NCBI GenBank assembly: GCA_025677835.1
Contig: JAIXMR010000032.1
Location: 1-30,000 of the forward strand
Source: Sporodiniella umbellata
Taxonomy: Eukaryota; Mucoromycota; Mucoromycetes; Mucorales; Rhizopodaceae
DNA: 30,000 bases
Reading direction: 5' to 3'
The position numbers were made by a program, and so were the translations under genes. The notes beneath the pieces are model-generated. The model did no database searches. It saw nothing but the letters and a program-made list of their open reading frames with translations, and was not told the DNA's origin. This document shows positions 1 to 12,102 of the stretch, piece by piece (the first letter of the stretch is position 1; the number at the start of each line of letters is the position of its first letter).

Positions 1-3000
1 TTTTCAGTTTGAATCAATCATGGTGTTTTAAAAAAAAAACAACTTTAGAACGCCTTTTTTTTTTAAAAAAACAAAACAAAAACAAAATGAAAATTTAGCG
101 TTTGCTATGCATAATTACAACGCGCTTTTTTTATTCGAACAAACAAACCAAAATGTCACAGCAATAGATACCATGAATTTACATGAGTAAAGAAACAGAA
201 ATATTCACTACACGATACCGTCTTATTACATCTGTAAGTTTTACAGTTGTAAACCAGTAGTGTTGTTTGTTTCTAGCTTCTTTTGTCTATCACTCTACGT
301 GGTCTAAAATTTTAACGCATCAAATCGGCTACAATGACTATAAGAAATAACAAATGATAGAGTCTTTTTCAGGGACTCTAAAATCTAAATGCAAGCACTT
401 GCAGTAGGTGACATTTGCTTTTTCTCTGTATACTGACACTCTCTATTAGAGAATGCTAACTCAGCAAAATAATACTGTTTGTACCTTCGTTCCACACAAA
501 AGCTGTATATTATATCAAAATGTGTACTAAATATACCAAATTCAACTCCAAATACTCCTCTTCATATCGTATCAAAATGTAGGTCAGTTTTGGCCATTTG
601 AGCTTGGTGGTACAATGGTGTTCACAGTAAGTCTGAAGGATCCACATTGGATGATCGGGCAACTTCTTAATATTTTGCATCGTATTATTTCTTCAGTGGG
701 CTAGTACATTCTTTGACTTTCCTTTTCTGAAATCTTACATTCTAAATACAACATCTTGCATTTAGTCTATTTGTTTTGATAATGTATGAAGTATATACAT
801 AAAAACCTCTCTATGTATGCTATCCATATTAAATAGACAAAAACATGTCTTTTCCTGGATCGCCGTCTAATGCTCGTCTCTCTTAGATTCTGCAAATCTA
901 CATAGCAGCATTATAACATTTTCTTAATTGACTGGCTATTCATGCTTGATCTCTTAGATATATTTGACAACTCTTCCCTTAGACAAGTTCACCAGCTCAA
1001 AAATGCAGACGGACGTTTTTCTGTCCAAAAACATAGATTTACTTGCAACTGGTTGCTACAATGTTTTATGGTCATTGGAGACGATATCTCAAGTATACTC
1101 TATGTCGTACAAGCTGGGTTGTAACAAAACATATTCTAGGTTAGTTTGCCAGTTCAATAATACCGTTTATGCCTTCTATCTATTTTGTCTAATTCTCAAA
1201 GCAAACAAGGCTCATCTGCTGAAACCTGTGGCAGAAAGCGATTAATACGATGTTTGGTTTTATATTAATTTTCTTCGCACCTCTCATTTTAGATCTTGTT
1301 TCCACGTACGATCGTCTTTGAATATCTCCATGGACAGGCAGTAGTCTTTTTTTTACTAGAAAATTTTATAAAATACAACATTAACAACGGGTACATCTTC
1401 TATTAATAGTTGCGGTAAGCTATCAATATAGCCTTACAATAGTTATCTACAAACATTTCGATAAAATTTCAAGATGTGATTTGTTAATATAAAAAATTTA
1501 CACTATTGTTTGTTTTTAAAGCAACCGTAAATGTATAATAATATGCTTTTGAATATAAGAAAAAACGGCGGTACAGGTATTATTTGATGAGCTTTCTTTT
1601 TGGGATTGTAAAAGCTTAATTCTTTGTTTTTTCAGTAAGCGTTTAAAGTATTTATGTTGAAAGAAATGTTTTAATTTAATATCTTTCGATACATCAAAAG
1701 GCAATGCTATTTCTGCAAACCGAAAAAAATATCCTATATATTTCAGCTATTATTTTCACATTCTTTTGTTATCCAGTCTGTTAGTATACAGCTCTAGTTT
1801 GGCTGTATGGATTACGTATAACAAAAAATAGTATAAAATAAGCATGATATCTTAGAAATATGTTTTTTTATGAAGTATTCTGTTTTTAAATATTGCTCAA
1901 ATGATTTATTACCTAAGACACCTTTTTCGCCATCTCTAAGAAAAACCATAACTTGGTTACAACAGTACCTTTTCTGTTTTGTAATCAAAATTCGTAGCTC
2001 TAAAAGGAAAACAATCATTAGTTTGGCTCTTTAGATAAGTGATGGGCTCAAATAGGTTTTAAATATATGACAATTCCTTTTTTATTCAATGACAGCACTG
2101 CAAAAACTTTCGTTTAAAATTAATCATAGTAGAGGTAAAATAGAGTAAAAGTGGTCTTTTTTATATACAGACTCCAAAAAAAGTATTTGCAAAAGCATCT
2201 TCGAAATTCTCTTGGTTAATTTTAAGGGTTAGCTTGATATCTCCCTAATTGATTTTTAAAAAAAAAAGACTGATATATCTCTAAAGAAGTATAAAAGGTT
2301 TGTCTTATCTTCAGATCTTTTTTAAAGTCTTAGACAAAAAGACTTTGTTGTTGCTTAGAATAGGCTTGTTTAAATTAAATTAAAGCAAACCAAAATACTA
2401 GGCTTTAAAAAGCACAATTTTGTAAATATGTAAATAATTAAAGGTTTAAAACTTTTCACTTCGTTTCTATCTATGATCTACTCACTTATATTTAGTATAT
2501 TTTTGGGGCTATTTAAGAGGCAGGCGACTTTGTTTATAATTAAGTTGGCAAGTGTTCTATAATATGTTCACTATAAAGGATGGTAGTTTTTTATTTCTCA
2601 ACTCGTAAGATTAGCTAAATAGAAGAACATAAAACCACAAACAATATAAAGATACAATCGTTTTGACTATATAAAGTCAGTTGGTTCATTCCTAATAAAA
2701 CAATAAAATAGCGTACTTCAGATTCCAATCAAAATTGCGCATACACGACGTTACAACTAGCTCCTCAACAGTAAAACTCTGTCCTTCGGTTAAAGTAAAA
2801 GTGAAAATAAAAATAACACTCTAAGACAGTACACTAGTTGCGTGTTTAAAGCGCTAGTGAATATAGTGATTGTATTGAACACAAAAACTGTTGAGCATTT
2901 TTGAGCAAAAGACGTATATAGTCCTTTTTTTTAAAAAAAAATCATAATGTTTGTCAAACAAAGTAAATTCTCTTTTTACTCTGAAATAGTAGTGTCATTT

Positions 3001-4600
3001 ATTTACGGTAAACAAAGCCATGGTGTTTGACAGTCGGGGGGTTTTTTTGCCACTTTTTTAAGCCCAAAACGCTATCCATTGAAAGTAAAGGATAAAAAAA
3101 AAAAGAACCTTTAAGCCTTCGTTTGTTCCGTCTCATCTTTGCATAAGTTGAAGATATGGCTACGGTGAAGTAAATTCGAAGACAACATATTAATGGCCAT
3201 AATTCTTTTGCGAAAAAGAACAAAGCTCAGTAAGTGTATATCATCAATCGTTTTTTCAAAATCAAAACAAGCATCTCTGATTTAACAGTGTATACTTGCA
3301 AACTTAAAGTGCTTTATAGTAAAAAAAATCCAATTATATAGCCCTGATCCGATACAGCTTTTTTTTTTTAAAAAAAAGAAATACAATGTAAAACGGAAAT
3401 TTCTATAATAAAGGAAACCTAAGTTTACAGCATTTTAAGCCCTTTACCTTACCTTTTGATAGCTACTTTTAGAAATCAAGGGTTGAATAGGGGCAAAACC
3501 GTAGCCTTTTAAAATTAAGAGACGTGCGTCTATGTGTGAGCGTTTTTCTTTTTTTGGAAAGAAGAAAAACGGGCTACTGCAATTGACTCAGCAATATCAA
3601 CAAAACCATAAGGAAAATTCAAAGAAAAGATTGGATACGTTATATTGGTGTCTGTACTTGTTTAGCTAGTTCTGAAAATATTTACTAAACTTTTAGTCAG
3701 CTGCTCTTTAACAAATTGTGCGTGTGTTACTATTTTTTTTCTTAAAAGTCTAAACCTGTCAAAATCCTGGATTCTCCTTCTTTTAGCTTGTCTATTGTCA
3801 AAATCGAAAAAATAAGTAAAAAACTTCGATTTGAAGTCTGCACTTGAGATAAAGTGATTTGCACTATTTTATTGCTACACATCCCCCACTATCGGCTTTT
3901 TTAGGCTTGGGTCTTCATTTACTATCAAAAAAATAGTGTGTACTCACTTAAATAGCTCGTCGTTTTTTCAAGTGTACTTATTCGATATACACCATTTTGC
4001 GCTTTACCGTTTTATTTTGTTATACCGTTGGTCTACAACTTGTTTTTTTTTTTTTTTTTTACTATTTACACTTCCAAAGTTGACAAAAAAATGCTAGCGA
4101 AAGTACTAGTCAAAAAAAAGTTTATTACAACCATAGTTAGCGTCAACAGTACTTTTTTCTCTTTGTTTTTCGCATCTTTCTTTACAAAAAGCCTACATTT
4201 TCTAGACCTTTTGACTTGCTGTTTATGTAAAAAAAAAAATATGGGTGGACACGTTAACGCAAAATAGATAAAGATGGAAGCCCCCCAAAAGGCTATTTGT
4301 ATGATAAACATACAAGTTTTTTTCTCTTTTTGTTTTAGATGCAGCCCAAACTATATAAATAGTATATGGGAGAACTAGGGGTGTAGGGGAAGGGGTTAAG
4401 GTTGAAGTTTGTATAAAAAGAAAGGCTTATTCTGTTGCAAAGCCTGAATTCCTTTGTATATTAAAAAGTAAATCTATATTTTTTTTTGAAATGAAAACCG
4501 AATACACAGCTGTGTTTGGCATCTTTTTTGCCTTGGTATACATTTTATCGCCTACATGCCTTTCTCTTGTTATTATCACCATACTTGACATTCACCTTTC
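1..4600. other. AT-rich region without recognisable genes
   Basis: About 4.6 kb on both strands holds only open frames shorter than 100 codons. These have no domain-like composition and no consistent splice signals linking them. The stretch is AT-rich throughout, with scattered short A and T runs and several T(n)A(n) junctions near 2925 and 3360. A 10-bp perfect stem with an 11-nt loop sits at 3541-3571. I saw no transposon protein remnant, tRNA or tandem array. It could be a long spacer, a highly decayed repeat, or the edge of an ORF-free chromosomal domain; the sequence alone does not decide. Confidence 0.5.
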
Positions 4601-4606
4601 GACCAG

Positions 4607-4730
4607 CTTTGAAAAACCTAAAAACGAATCGACCCCTTGTACTTATAATACAATAAGCGAGTCTAAAAGTGCTTCAAAAAAGAAGGGTAGGATGTCTTGC
4701 TTATCCAAAATCAAATCAGCAAAAAACAAG
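4607..4730 (+). CDS. Possible upstream exon of the Sec7-PH gene
   Basis: An open frame here encodes a lysine/serine-rich stretch (for example SESKSASKKKGRMSCLSK). It ends at AACAAG followed by GTTATA at 4731. Splicing to 4792 removes 61 nt, keeps phase 0 and joins the open frame that leads into the Sec7-PH gene. The acceptor side has a good branch site (CTGAC) about 12 nt before TTTAG. The upstream limit is a guess based on a CTTGAC...GACCAG acceptor ending at 4606. The donor is not the commonest form, and no homology supports this exon, so it is only a candidate. Confidence 0.35.
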
Positions 4731-4791
4731 GTTATATAAAACGCATAAGCCAATTGTTTGTGTGACATTCATTCTGACATTCAAAATTTAG

Positions 4792-6851
4792 ACATTTAGT
4801 CGGCTCATTTCGAAAATTTCCTCTTTATCTTTTCAACACAAACTCACCTTCACCAAAAGAAAGGGTCAAAAAGCTTTTGCCCCTAAACAGGAATTAGCCA
4901 GTCACTTTTATGATATTGAAATGAAAGCTCAATCTCCTAGAAACGACTTTCTTTTAATGTCTTCTTCTTACAATTTTTCCTCAATTGATCCCAGTGCAGC
5001 CGAATATGCTCAGCGTATATGGGATCAAGACAAAACAGTTTATGAAGATCTAAGTCATATCGTGGAGTGGATTGGTAACGGAAAAGCTTCAAGTCATGAT
5101 ATTCTCAAGTGCTATATGGCCCATTTTGATTTCAAAGGCCTCGAACTTGATCTAGCTTTTCGTCTTTTATGCTCCAAACTTCACCTGAAAGGTGAAACCC
5201 AACAAATTGATCGCATTCTTTACGAGTTTGCTGAAAGATACTTTGAGTGCAATCCTCAGTGCGTCTTTGGAACCATCGGTAAAAAAATAGACACAAAAAA
5301 AGGGAAAAAAACGTGTGACACTTATTCTCCTTTTTTTTTTTAATAGATGTTGTTTATTCTATCGTCTATTCCCTCTTGCTCTTGAATACAGATCTGCATG
5401 TTGCTCAAGGTGACTACAAAAAAATGACCCGCAGTGAGTTTGTCAACAATGTAATGAATGCTGTATATACTCAAGTTGGTACTCCTGCATATAACGAAGA
5501 TGAGCAAGTGTTTGATGAAAGTCGTAATGCCAGCGGCCTTAGTCTCCGACGTACGCCAAGCGATGGGAGTATAACAAGTTACACAGCCTCTGTAGATTCT
5601 ATACCTCGTAATCTCTCCTCATGGGTTTTGGGCTCCAAGACTTGGAATATAAAAATAAGAAATTCCCTGAAGCAAATGTATACCGCTATACGTAATCAGC
5701 AAATAGCTAACCCCTCCAGTACAATTGCTGTCAGGGGTAGCAGTAGTAGTAATGTTACAAACAACCGCATCAATGTTGCTCTCAAACGCAGTATTGGAAC
5801 CATCATGTGGAAGAACAATGGTGGACGCTACAGCATTGAAGAGGATTTGTCTCCATCAAGTCCTATATCCGTAACTCACTGCTCATCAATTTCCTCTAAC
5901 AGATCTATCGCTCCCTCATCACGGCACAATGAGCTCCCTGCTGCTATTACTTCCAGCGCTCCCTATTATAAAGAAGGCCTAGTCTCACGAAAACACCTTT
6001 TGGAAAAATCGAATCAAAAGGCTAAACACCGTGATTGGAGAGAACGCTATATGGTTGTTGACCACAGCCAGTTGCGAATGTATAAACTTGAAACAACACC
6101 ATGCCCTTCCTCTAACCCTACTTCTGCAAATAACGGACGTAACCATACAAGCCGCCTTCTCCATCTCGCTAGTAGATCGTCATCTGTGTCCGACTCTGCC
6201 TCCCGCATGTCTGAATGTAGTAGTATCGGAAGTGCTGCTGAAGCTATTGGAGGCAACGACTGGTTAGCGCGCGCACAACTTACAAGTACGATTGACCTTA
6301 AACATTGCCTTGCCAACGCTCTTCCATCTGGATATAACCGACAGCGTCAACATGCGTTCGCTCTTATGCAGTCTAACGGTGCCGTTCATCTTTTTGAAGT
6401 AAACTCTGAAGAGCAAGTACGTGAATGGGTTTCAGCCTGCAATTACTGGGCTGCTCGCGAAAGCAAAATACCACTATCTGGAGGTGTTAGTTCAATGGAA
6501 TACGGATGGGGGCCTCATTTGGCTAAGACCAACAAGTCCGTTACACATATTCACGAATGGCAAGCTCCTTTTCCTCCTATGGTCAGCAGTCAGCTTGAAG
6601 AATCTGCACAATACGATTCTTTATCAAAGTATGTACGTGAACTCGGTCTTGAACTTGACGCCCATCGCGATTTAAAACCTAAAATGGAGCTGTGCTTCTC
6701 TGGTAGCAGCAAGCTTGGTAACCGTGCAATGACCAATTGGGAAAATAAGTCCCATTACTTACTACACGAAATTATCAAATACCAAAATTACTGCGATTCT
6801 ATTGAAAAATCACTTGTTGTTCAAGAAAATTACATATCCTCTTCATCTTAA
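4792..6851 (+). CDS. Sec7-PH domain ARF guanine-nucleotide exchange factor (PSD/EFA6/Sec74-like), 5' end uncertain
   Basis: Predicted to catalyse GDP/GTP exchange on ARF-type GTPases at membranes. Certain exons are 4921-5278 (from the first in-frame ATG) and 5347-6851, giving 620 residues; the intron 5279-5346 is GT..AG with a T-rich 3' end. The Sec7 domain covers about residues 28-165. It has the catalytic glutamate finger in KGETQQIDR (E92) and the hallmark LLLNTDLH (130-137), which is completed only by splicing. A serine-rich linker follows, then a split PH domain at about 325-490, as in the PSD/EFA6 and Sec74 group. The reading frame stays open upstream of the ATG to 4792, just after a TTTAG preceded by CTGAC. 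A further exon ending at 4730 is phase-compatible through a 61-nt intron (4731-4791), so the true N-terminus is probably longer. Two AATAAA signals follow the stop. Confidence 0.88.
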
Positions 6852-7914
6852 AAAAAAAACGTTGTACTCATCACCTTGTAAATCATATTTCCATCTGGAT
6901 TTTAGCACAAATTCAACCAAAGTAATAAAAAAGTATTTCTTTTGTACCATACACTTATGCAAACATACGCATTAATTCTTCGTTTTTACTGTATATGTAC
7001 TTTTTTTCACTTGTATTCCAATAAAGGTTATACATAAAGTTTAAGTTCTCCTTAATTAAAACTATACCATTTTTTAAGTTTTTTGTAAAAAAAAAAAAAT
7101 ACACGCACATATATTGTTTTGTAAATCGAATCTGTTAGCAAAGCCGCGGAGTGTCATAGTATCTTTACTAGAGCCTTAATGTTTCCGGTAAAGTATTTTT
7201 TGTATATGGATTGACGTCCCTTAGAAAGAATTCCACATTCCTGGGTTTCTTTAAAAGGCTCATCAGTAGATCTTTACTACACGAGTAGGCTCCCTTATCC
7301 ATTTCGAGGTAGGTCGTCTATAAAGGTTACTATATAAATTTAAAAGCATCCTTACACCGCGAATACGGCCTCTATACTGGGTTAGAGCATACCACATATA
7401 CGAATAAATATAAGTTGAATATTAATGACATACTACCTACCTTTTTAAAACTTTTATATTAATAGGCCCTTAATTGCGGCAGAAATAGAAACAGTAATTA
7501 GCCTATTTAATGATAGAAATTCAGTCGCCAACAATTGAAAAGCATATAATAGCCAGGCGCTCAACAAAGTAAACTGAGTTGGCATAAAAGTTTCACAAAA
7601 AATTTCGTATAAAAAATCTTCGCGTTACCAAAAAAAAAAAAAAAAGTTAAGAAAAAAAACACGGTATAATTATCGCGACGAGAAATTTAATTGGCGGATT
7701 TTTATCTTTGCACAACTTTTTGCCTCTCCCTTTTCTTTTATCCAACAAAGCAATGGAATTACAGCTTGACTTTCTATCTTCCTCTTCAAAGTAAAAAGAA
7801 AAAAAAAGCAAAAAGAATTCATAGTTCAAATTTACTTTCCAGTTTATTTACATCTCTTTGAATAATGATAGTTTCAATATACCCTCAAATGCACTCTTAA
7901 CCTTGGACAATAAG
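6852..7914. promoter_or_regulatory. Intergenic spacer: 3' UTR of Sec7-PH gene and promoter of zinc-finger gene
   Basis: AATAAA occurs at 6924-6929 and 7020-7025 and probably directs 3' processing of the Sec7-PH mRNA. The rest is AT-rich with an A15 run near 7631. No frame longer than about 60 codons looks coding on either strand. The last 100 nt before the zinc-finger ATG are purine-rich, then T-rich, which fits a fungal 5' UTR. Confidence 0.5.
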
Positions 7915-9314
7915 ATGGAATCACATACAGCCAATTCAATCAACAGTAAAGAAATGAATGCAAATGCTGAAACACCCGATAAGAGAAGATACTCAGTATT
8001 TACTGCTCCTACAATGAACGATTTTTATGCAATCCGTCAACAACCTCATACCCCAAACAATCAAGAAAACCAGCCTATGGCCATGGATAACTCGGTCAGC
8101 AGTTTGAAAAGAGCAGCTAGCGAAGAAAATACGTCATCGCCCTCTTCAATTATTGACTGCGTGAAGCGCATGAAAATACAACCTCAATTAAAAGCAGCTG
8201 ACTTCAAGTCAGGAGAACAACTTCAATTATTTAATACATGCAAAAGCCTATGGCCCAGGAACCAAACTCTGGGGGATTTCAGCCATGATCGTATTGTGGA
8301 ACTTAGTAATATGATTAAAGTTCGCTTATTACAGGGAAAATTCAAACTGATGGACAGTATGGATCAAGACAACGAACTATACAGTTTATTCTCACAAGAT
8401 CGTACTGCACCTACAAAAATTAAAGAACCACAAAAAATAACGCTTTCTGGTAAAAGGACAAAGTCAGTACTGTCTGTAGTTGGGAACAGACGGAATCTAC
8501 CAACTCTACCTCAAATGCAAAACCGTAAACAACAAAAAGAGTATACATCGCCACTATTTTTTCATGATTATGATGCCTTGCTCTCCCCACTGAGACAACA
8601 CCCCACCAAAAAAGAAAAGAAAACACCCAAGCCCACCAAAAACAGTCGCACACCCATAAAGTCTCCCCGTACACCTATGAAGTCACCACGGGTTGCTGCA
8701 AAATCCCCCAAAACACCAGCAAAAACACCTAATACCCCACGGCGAAAGGGAACGACCCCGGATGCCCCTATCATTGTTTTACCAGATGGTAAGTGTCAAC
8801 AGAATGAGAACAAATCTAATTTTAATCAATATTAGGAAAACGGTTTTTTCTTTGCGAACCTTGCGGCAAACGGTATAAAAACAGAAACGGACTCACTTAT
8901 CATTTGGAGCGATGTAAAAACAACGGACCATTTAATAGAGAAGAGGATGAGCTACAAAGTCAACAGAGCATAAACACACCCATGAACGAACATACGCCAA
9001 TGAACGAAGGTACACCATTACATGACAATACGCCAACAAATGAGGGCACCCCCACACATGAACATACACCCAATACACATATTTCTCATACAAACACGCC
9101 CCTGGGCGATTATACACCTGTTAATGAAATTATGCTTAATCAAGCAACACCTACCACATTCCCATTCGAAGAAAATAAAGACGAGCCGATGCTAGAGGAG
9201 TTTGATCTTTTTGACAGTATCAATAGCTCCTTTGATGACGACGTACTCAGTAGTTTACAAGGATCTAACCTGGGGTTTAGTCCTCAGGTAGACGATTTAT
9301 ATAATTTATTTTAA
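7915..9314 (+). CDS. Nuclear C2HC zinc-finger protein with SP/TP-rich regions
   Basis: Two exons, 7915-8788 and 8836-9314 (450 residues), joined across a 47-nt intron with GTAAGT donor and ATTAG acceptor. The intron splits the codon just before the finger. The finger has C-X2-C-X12-H-X3-C spacing and a GKRYKNRNGL core resembling the finger of DPF/requiem and SFP1-like proteins, with a final Cys instead of His. The N-terminal third is Asn/Gln-rich. A conserved-looking helical segment (WPRNQTLGDFSHDRIVELSN) lies near residues 118-140. Before the finger is a lysine/proline array of SPK/TPK-type motifs like histone-H1 tails and cyclin-dependent-kinase sites. After it is an imperfect six-residue repeat built on NExTP (about 8978-9130), then an acidic tail, typical of an activation domain. 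Likely a transcription or chromatin regulator; the exact orthologue is not recognised. The ATG at 7915 is the first in frame after a stop at 7822. Confidence 0.82.
9305..9310 (-). terminator. Poly(A) signal AATAAA for PRP28, inside the zinc-finger CDS
   Basis: On the minus strand AATAAA lies 7-12 nt beyond the PRP28 stop codon. On the plus strand the same bases fall within the final Asn-Leu-Phe codons of the zinc-finger gene. Confidence 0.6.
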
Positions 9315-9316
9315 AA

Positions 9317-12102
9317 TTACTGAAATAAAGTCTCTTCGTGCTTTCTTTTTGACTTTACTGTGCCTGGTTTTGTCTGTGCGTCAGGATGAATGGCCAGTTC
9401 GTGGGGTACCTTAGAAATACTTGACTTTGCGAGCATTTGTCGAAGATCGTACATTACTTCAGCATCTCTGGATGACAAAAAGGTGATAGCTACACCAGAA
9501 TTTCCTGCACGACCTGTACGACCGATACGATGTGTATAATCTATAAAAGCACGTGAGTTTTGTGTTTCATTGTTATTCTTAAAGTTACCTTCAATGCTTT
9601 TAGCCATGTCGTAGTTAACAACCAATGATAAGTTTTTAATATCAATACCACGGCCTGCAACATCTGTAGCAACAAGTACACCTGCCTTTCCAGACTTCAC
9701 TTGTGCAAGGGCAAGTTCTCTATCATCATTATGTTTAGTATGCAATCTTTATGGCCCATCGCTGTCTACAAACCTTTGTTCCTGTGATTTACCACCATGT
9801 AAAGTAACTGCATAGTGACCTTGCTTTTTCAAAAAGGACGAAACGTTGTCCACACCTTTCTTGGAGTTTAAAAAAATAATTATGGGGGATGGGAATTTGC
9901 CAGAATTGATGATTTCGCTGAGACGAGACCTGGAAAAGGGGGAGAGTAAGCATATTGATTTTCTATAAGGCTACTTACATCTTTCTTGCTTCGTCGTTCA
10001 CCAATTCCACACATTGTTCTACAGTTTCTACTGCCTGGCCAGTAATACCAATGGTAACCACTGCTTCACGCCTCAAGTACTTCTTTGCTAGTCTCTCTAC
10101 CGCAGTCGGCATAGTAGCGGAAAACATGGTTGTTTGTCTGTATTTGTGTCCCTCGGGAAGTTCAATTTGCATACCGTCTTCTCCTTCTGGCTTCATGTTG
10201 GTAACAGGCAATGCGTCCAAAATAAAGTTTACGTCTCCTTCAAAACCCAAATCAATCATACGGTCTGCTTCATCCATTACTACATAAGTACATTGGTTCA
10301 AAACAAGAATTCTTCTTTCCAAACAATCCTTTAAACGACCTGGTGTAGCAATCACAATTTCTGCACCACTACGCATGCTGAACGCTTGATCGACTATGTT
10401 GTGCTACTCAGAAAGTCAGTTTTTTTTTTTTGTACATTTTGCCTATTGTTGTTCTACTTACACCACCAATGATTGAAACACAGTTAAAGCCCATGGGTGC
10501 AGCAAACTTGAGCATTTCTTGCTCAATTTGGTTTGCCAGTTCACGGGTTGGAACTAGAATCAGTGCATAGGGGCCATCCGACATATTTTCTTCAGACAGT
10601 TTTGGAAGATCTGATATATAAACGAGGAGCGGGATAACAAACGACGCTGTTTTACCGGAACCTGATTGAAAAAGCAATGTGAGCCAAAGTAGGCCTTCGT
10701 GATAAAAATCGTACCTGTCTCAGCAATACCGATAAGATCTCTACATTGGATACCTATAGGAATTGCTTGCCGTTGAATAGGCGTAGGCTCTTTATATCCA
10801 ATATCGCTAATAATCTGCACCATTTTCTCCGGTAGACCAGCTTCATCCCATGAACGAATAGGACGTGGAATATTACCACCCTTTGTTGAAATGTTGAAAT
10901 CTTCTTTGAAAATACGCCAATCTCTCTCTCTCATCTGTTCCAAAGGTTTATCGGTCCAATGTCTTTCGTCCCACTTGGTCTTGGCTTCTTTCTTCATAGA
11001 GAGCATTTCAAGCTCACTAAAATAAGGGAAGATCAGCAAAAGACAACGAGAAAAAAAAAGGAAGGTGATTGCGATTTACCTAGCTCTGTCAGATTCTTCT
11101 ATGGTTCTACGCTCCTTCAAAAGTCTGTCATAGAATTCGGACTGTTGCTTTTTCTGTTCTTTCTCATCAATACCAGCGATACGGCCACGCCCAAACATTT
11201 GTGCGTTATGCTTGTTGGCATAAAGAGGGTTGAAATCGTAGGAGGTATCTTCTCCTGCGTCCCAGTCGAACACGAACTTTTTTTCGTTCATTCTGCGAAT
11301 CTTTCTCTTTTTGCGTTCACCACCAAAATAGCGTTCCTGTCAAACAAAAAAAAAAAAAATGGGTTGAGAAACCTTGTCCAAAGTTGTTACTATCTCTGCT
11401 TCTCACTCTAATGGCTTGTTTTTCTTTATCATTCAATTCTCCTTCGTTGTCCTCTTCTTCCCCACCGCCTCTTCTTCTGTCTGCTCGACTGCTTTCCATT
11501 CGGCTGTTTCGATCGTGTCTATCTGGCCGACGTTGACTGATTCTTCTGTATTCGTCTTCGGCAGCAAAATCAAAATCTTCTCTCTTTTTTTTATCTTCTT
11601 CTTGTTTTTTTCTTTTTTCGTCTACCTCCTTTTGACGCTTTTCTAAAGCGATTTTGGCACGTTCCTCTTTTGTTAAAAATTTAGGCTAAAAAGGGAACAA
11701 AGTACGGTTATTTAGTAAAAGTTGTCAGTGTTGTGCCTGTGTGTGTATGTATATGTATCCCCTTACCCTTTCTGTTTCTCTTGTTTCCTGTTCCTTCTTC
11801 TTAATGAGCTCTTCAATGGAAATGGGAGTACGCTTTTTGATGGGTTCAGTTGCATCTTCTTTTACGTTCTGTTTGACTACTTTTTCCTCAGGTTCACGGG
11901 GTTTGCGTTCGTGGTCTGATCCACGCCTCTCTCTTCTTCTGTCATCTTCACGATCCGATCGCTTAGACCTGTTTCGATAATCGTCATAGTGTCTATCGTT
12001 GTATCGGTCGTATCCATTCCGACTATGCTTATCATAATCGCCATGTCTATCGTAGTCACCTCTTCTCGGAGGAGATCGTTGTCTATTATGTGAACTAGAC
12101 AT
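9317..12102 (-). CDS. PRP28: PRP28 / DDX23 pre-mRNA splicing DEAD-box RNA helicase (U5 snRNP)
   Basis: Drives the exchange of U1 for U6 at the 5' splice site during spliceosome activation. Nine exons (minus strand, 5' to 3'): 12102-11767, 11685-11407, 11336-11080, 11016-10715, 10661-10462, 10403-9979, 9929-9774, 9719-9589, 9540-9317. Every junction keeps phase and gives 769 residues, close to human DDX23 (820). The N-terminus is rich in Arg/Asp/Ser, followed by the family-specific segments [23 protein letters not shown] and [14 protein letters not shown]. Helicase motifs: Q motif [15 protein letters not shown], motif I AETGSGKT (389-396), [16 protein letters not shown] (502-505), SAT (553-555), [11 protein letters not shown] and HRIGRTGR (699-706). 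Introns are 48-81 nt; intron 7 carries a perfect TACTAAC branch site. Intron 8 (9541-9588) is 48 nt and has no in-frame stop, so retention would insert 16 residues just before motif VI. Confidence 0.97.
9324..9329 (+). terminator. Poly(A) signal AATAAA for the zinc-finger gene, inside the PRP28 CDS
   Basis: AATAAA lies 10-15 nt after the zinc-finger stop codon on the plus strand. On the minus strand it is read as the Leu-Phe codons just before the PRP28 stop. Confidence 0.6.

Noticed and set aside
599..660. Stretch with a vague tRNA-like look (GGTGGTACAATGG)
   Set aside because: No acceptor stem pairing and no T-arm GTTCRANNC motif could be found.
964..1245. 93-codon open frame in the left spacer
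   Set aside because: AT-rich codons, no domain, a second overlapping frame of similar quality, and no splice partners; consistent with chance.
3541..3571. Perfect 10-bp hairpin stem with 11-nt loop
   Set aside because: Short, made mainly of A/T runs and not near a gene end; expected by chance in such sequence.
4028..4311. Overlapping ~80-codon frames on both strands
   Set aside because: They consist mostly of Phe/Lys runs from T and A tracts.
8420..8774. Minus-strand frames opposite the zinc-finger gene
   Set aside because: They are shadows of the SP/TP repeat region; the plus strand has the finger and correct splicing.
10959..11980. Plus-strand frames opposite PRP28
   Set aside because: Complement of conserved PRP28 exons and introns.
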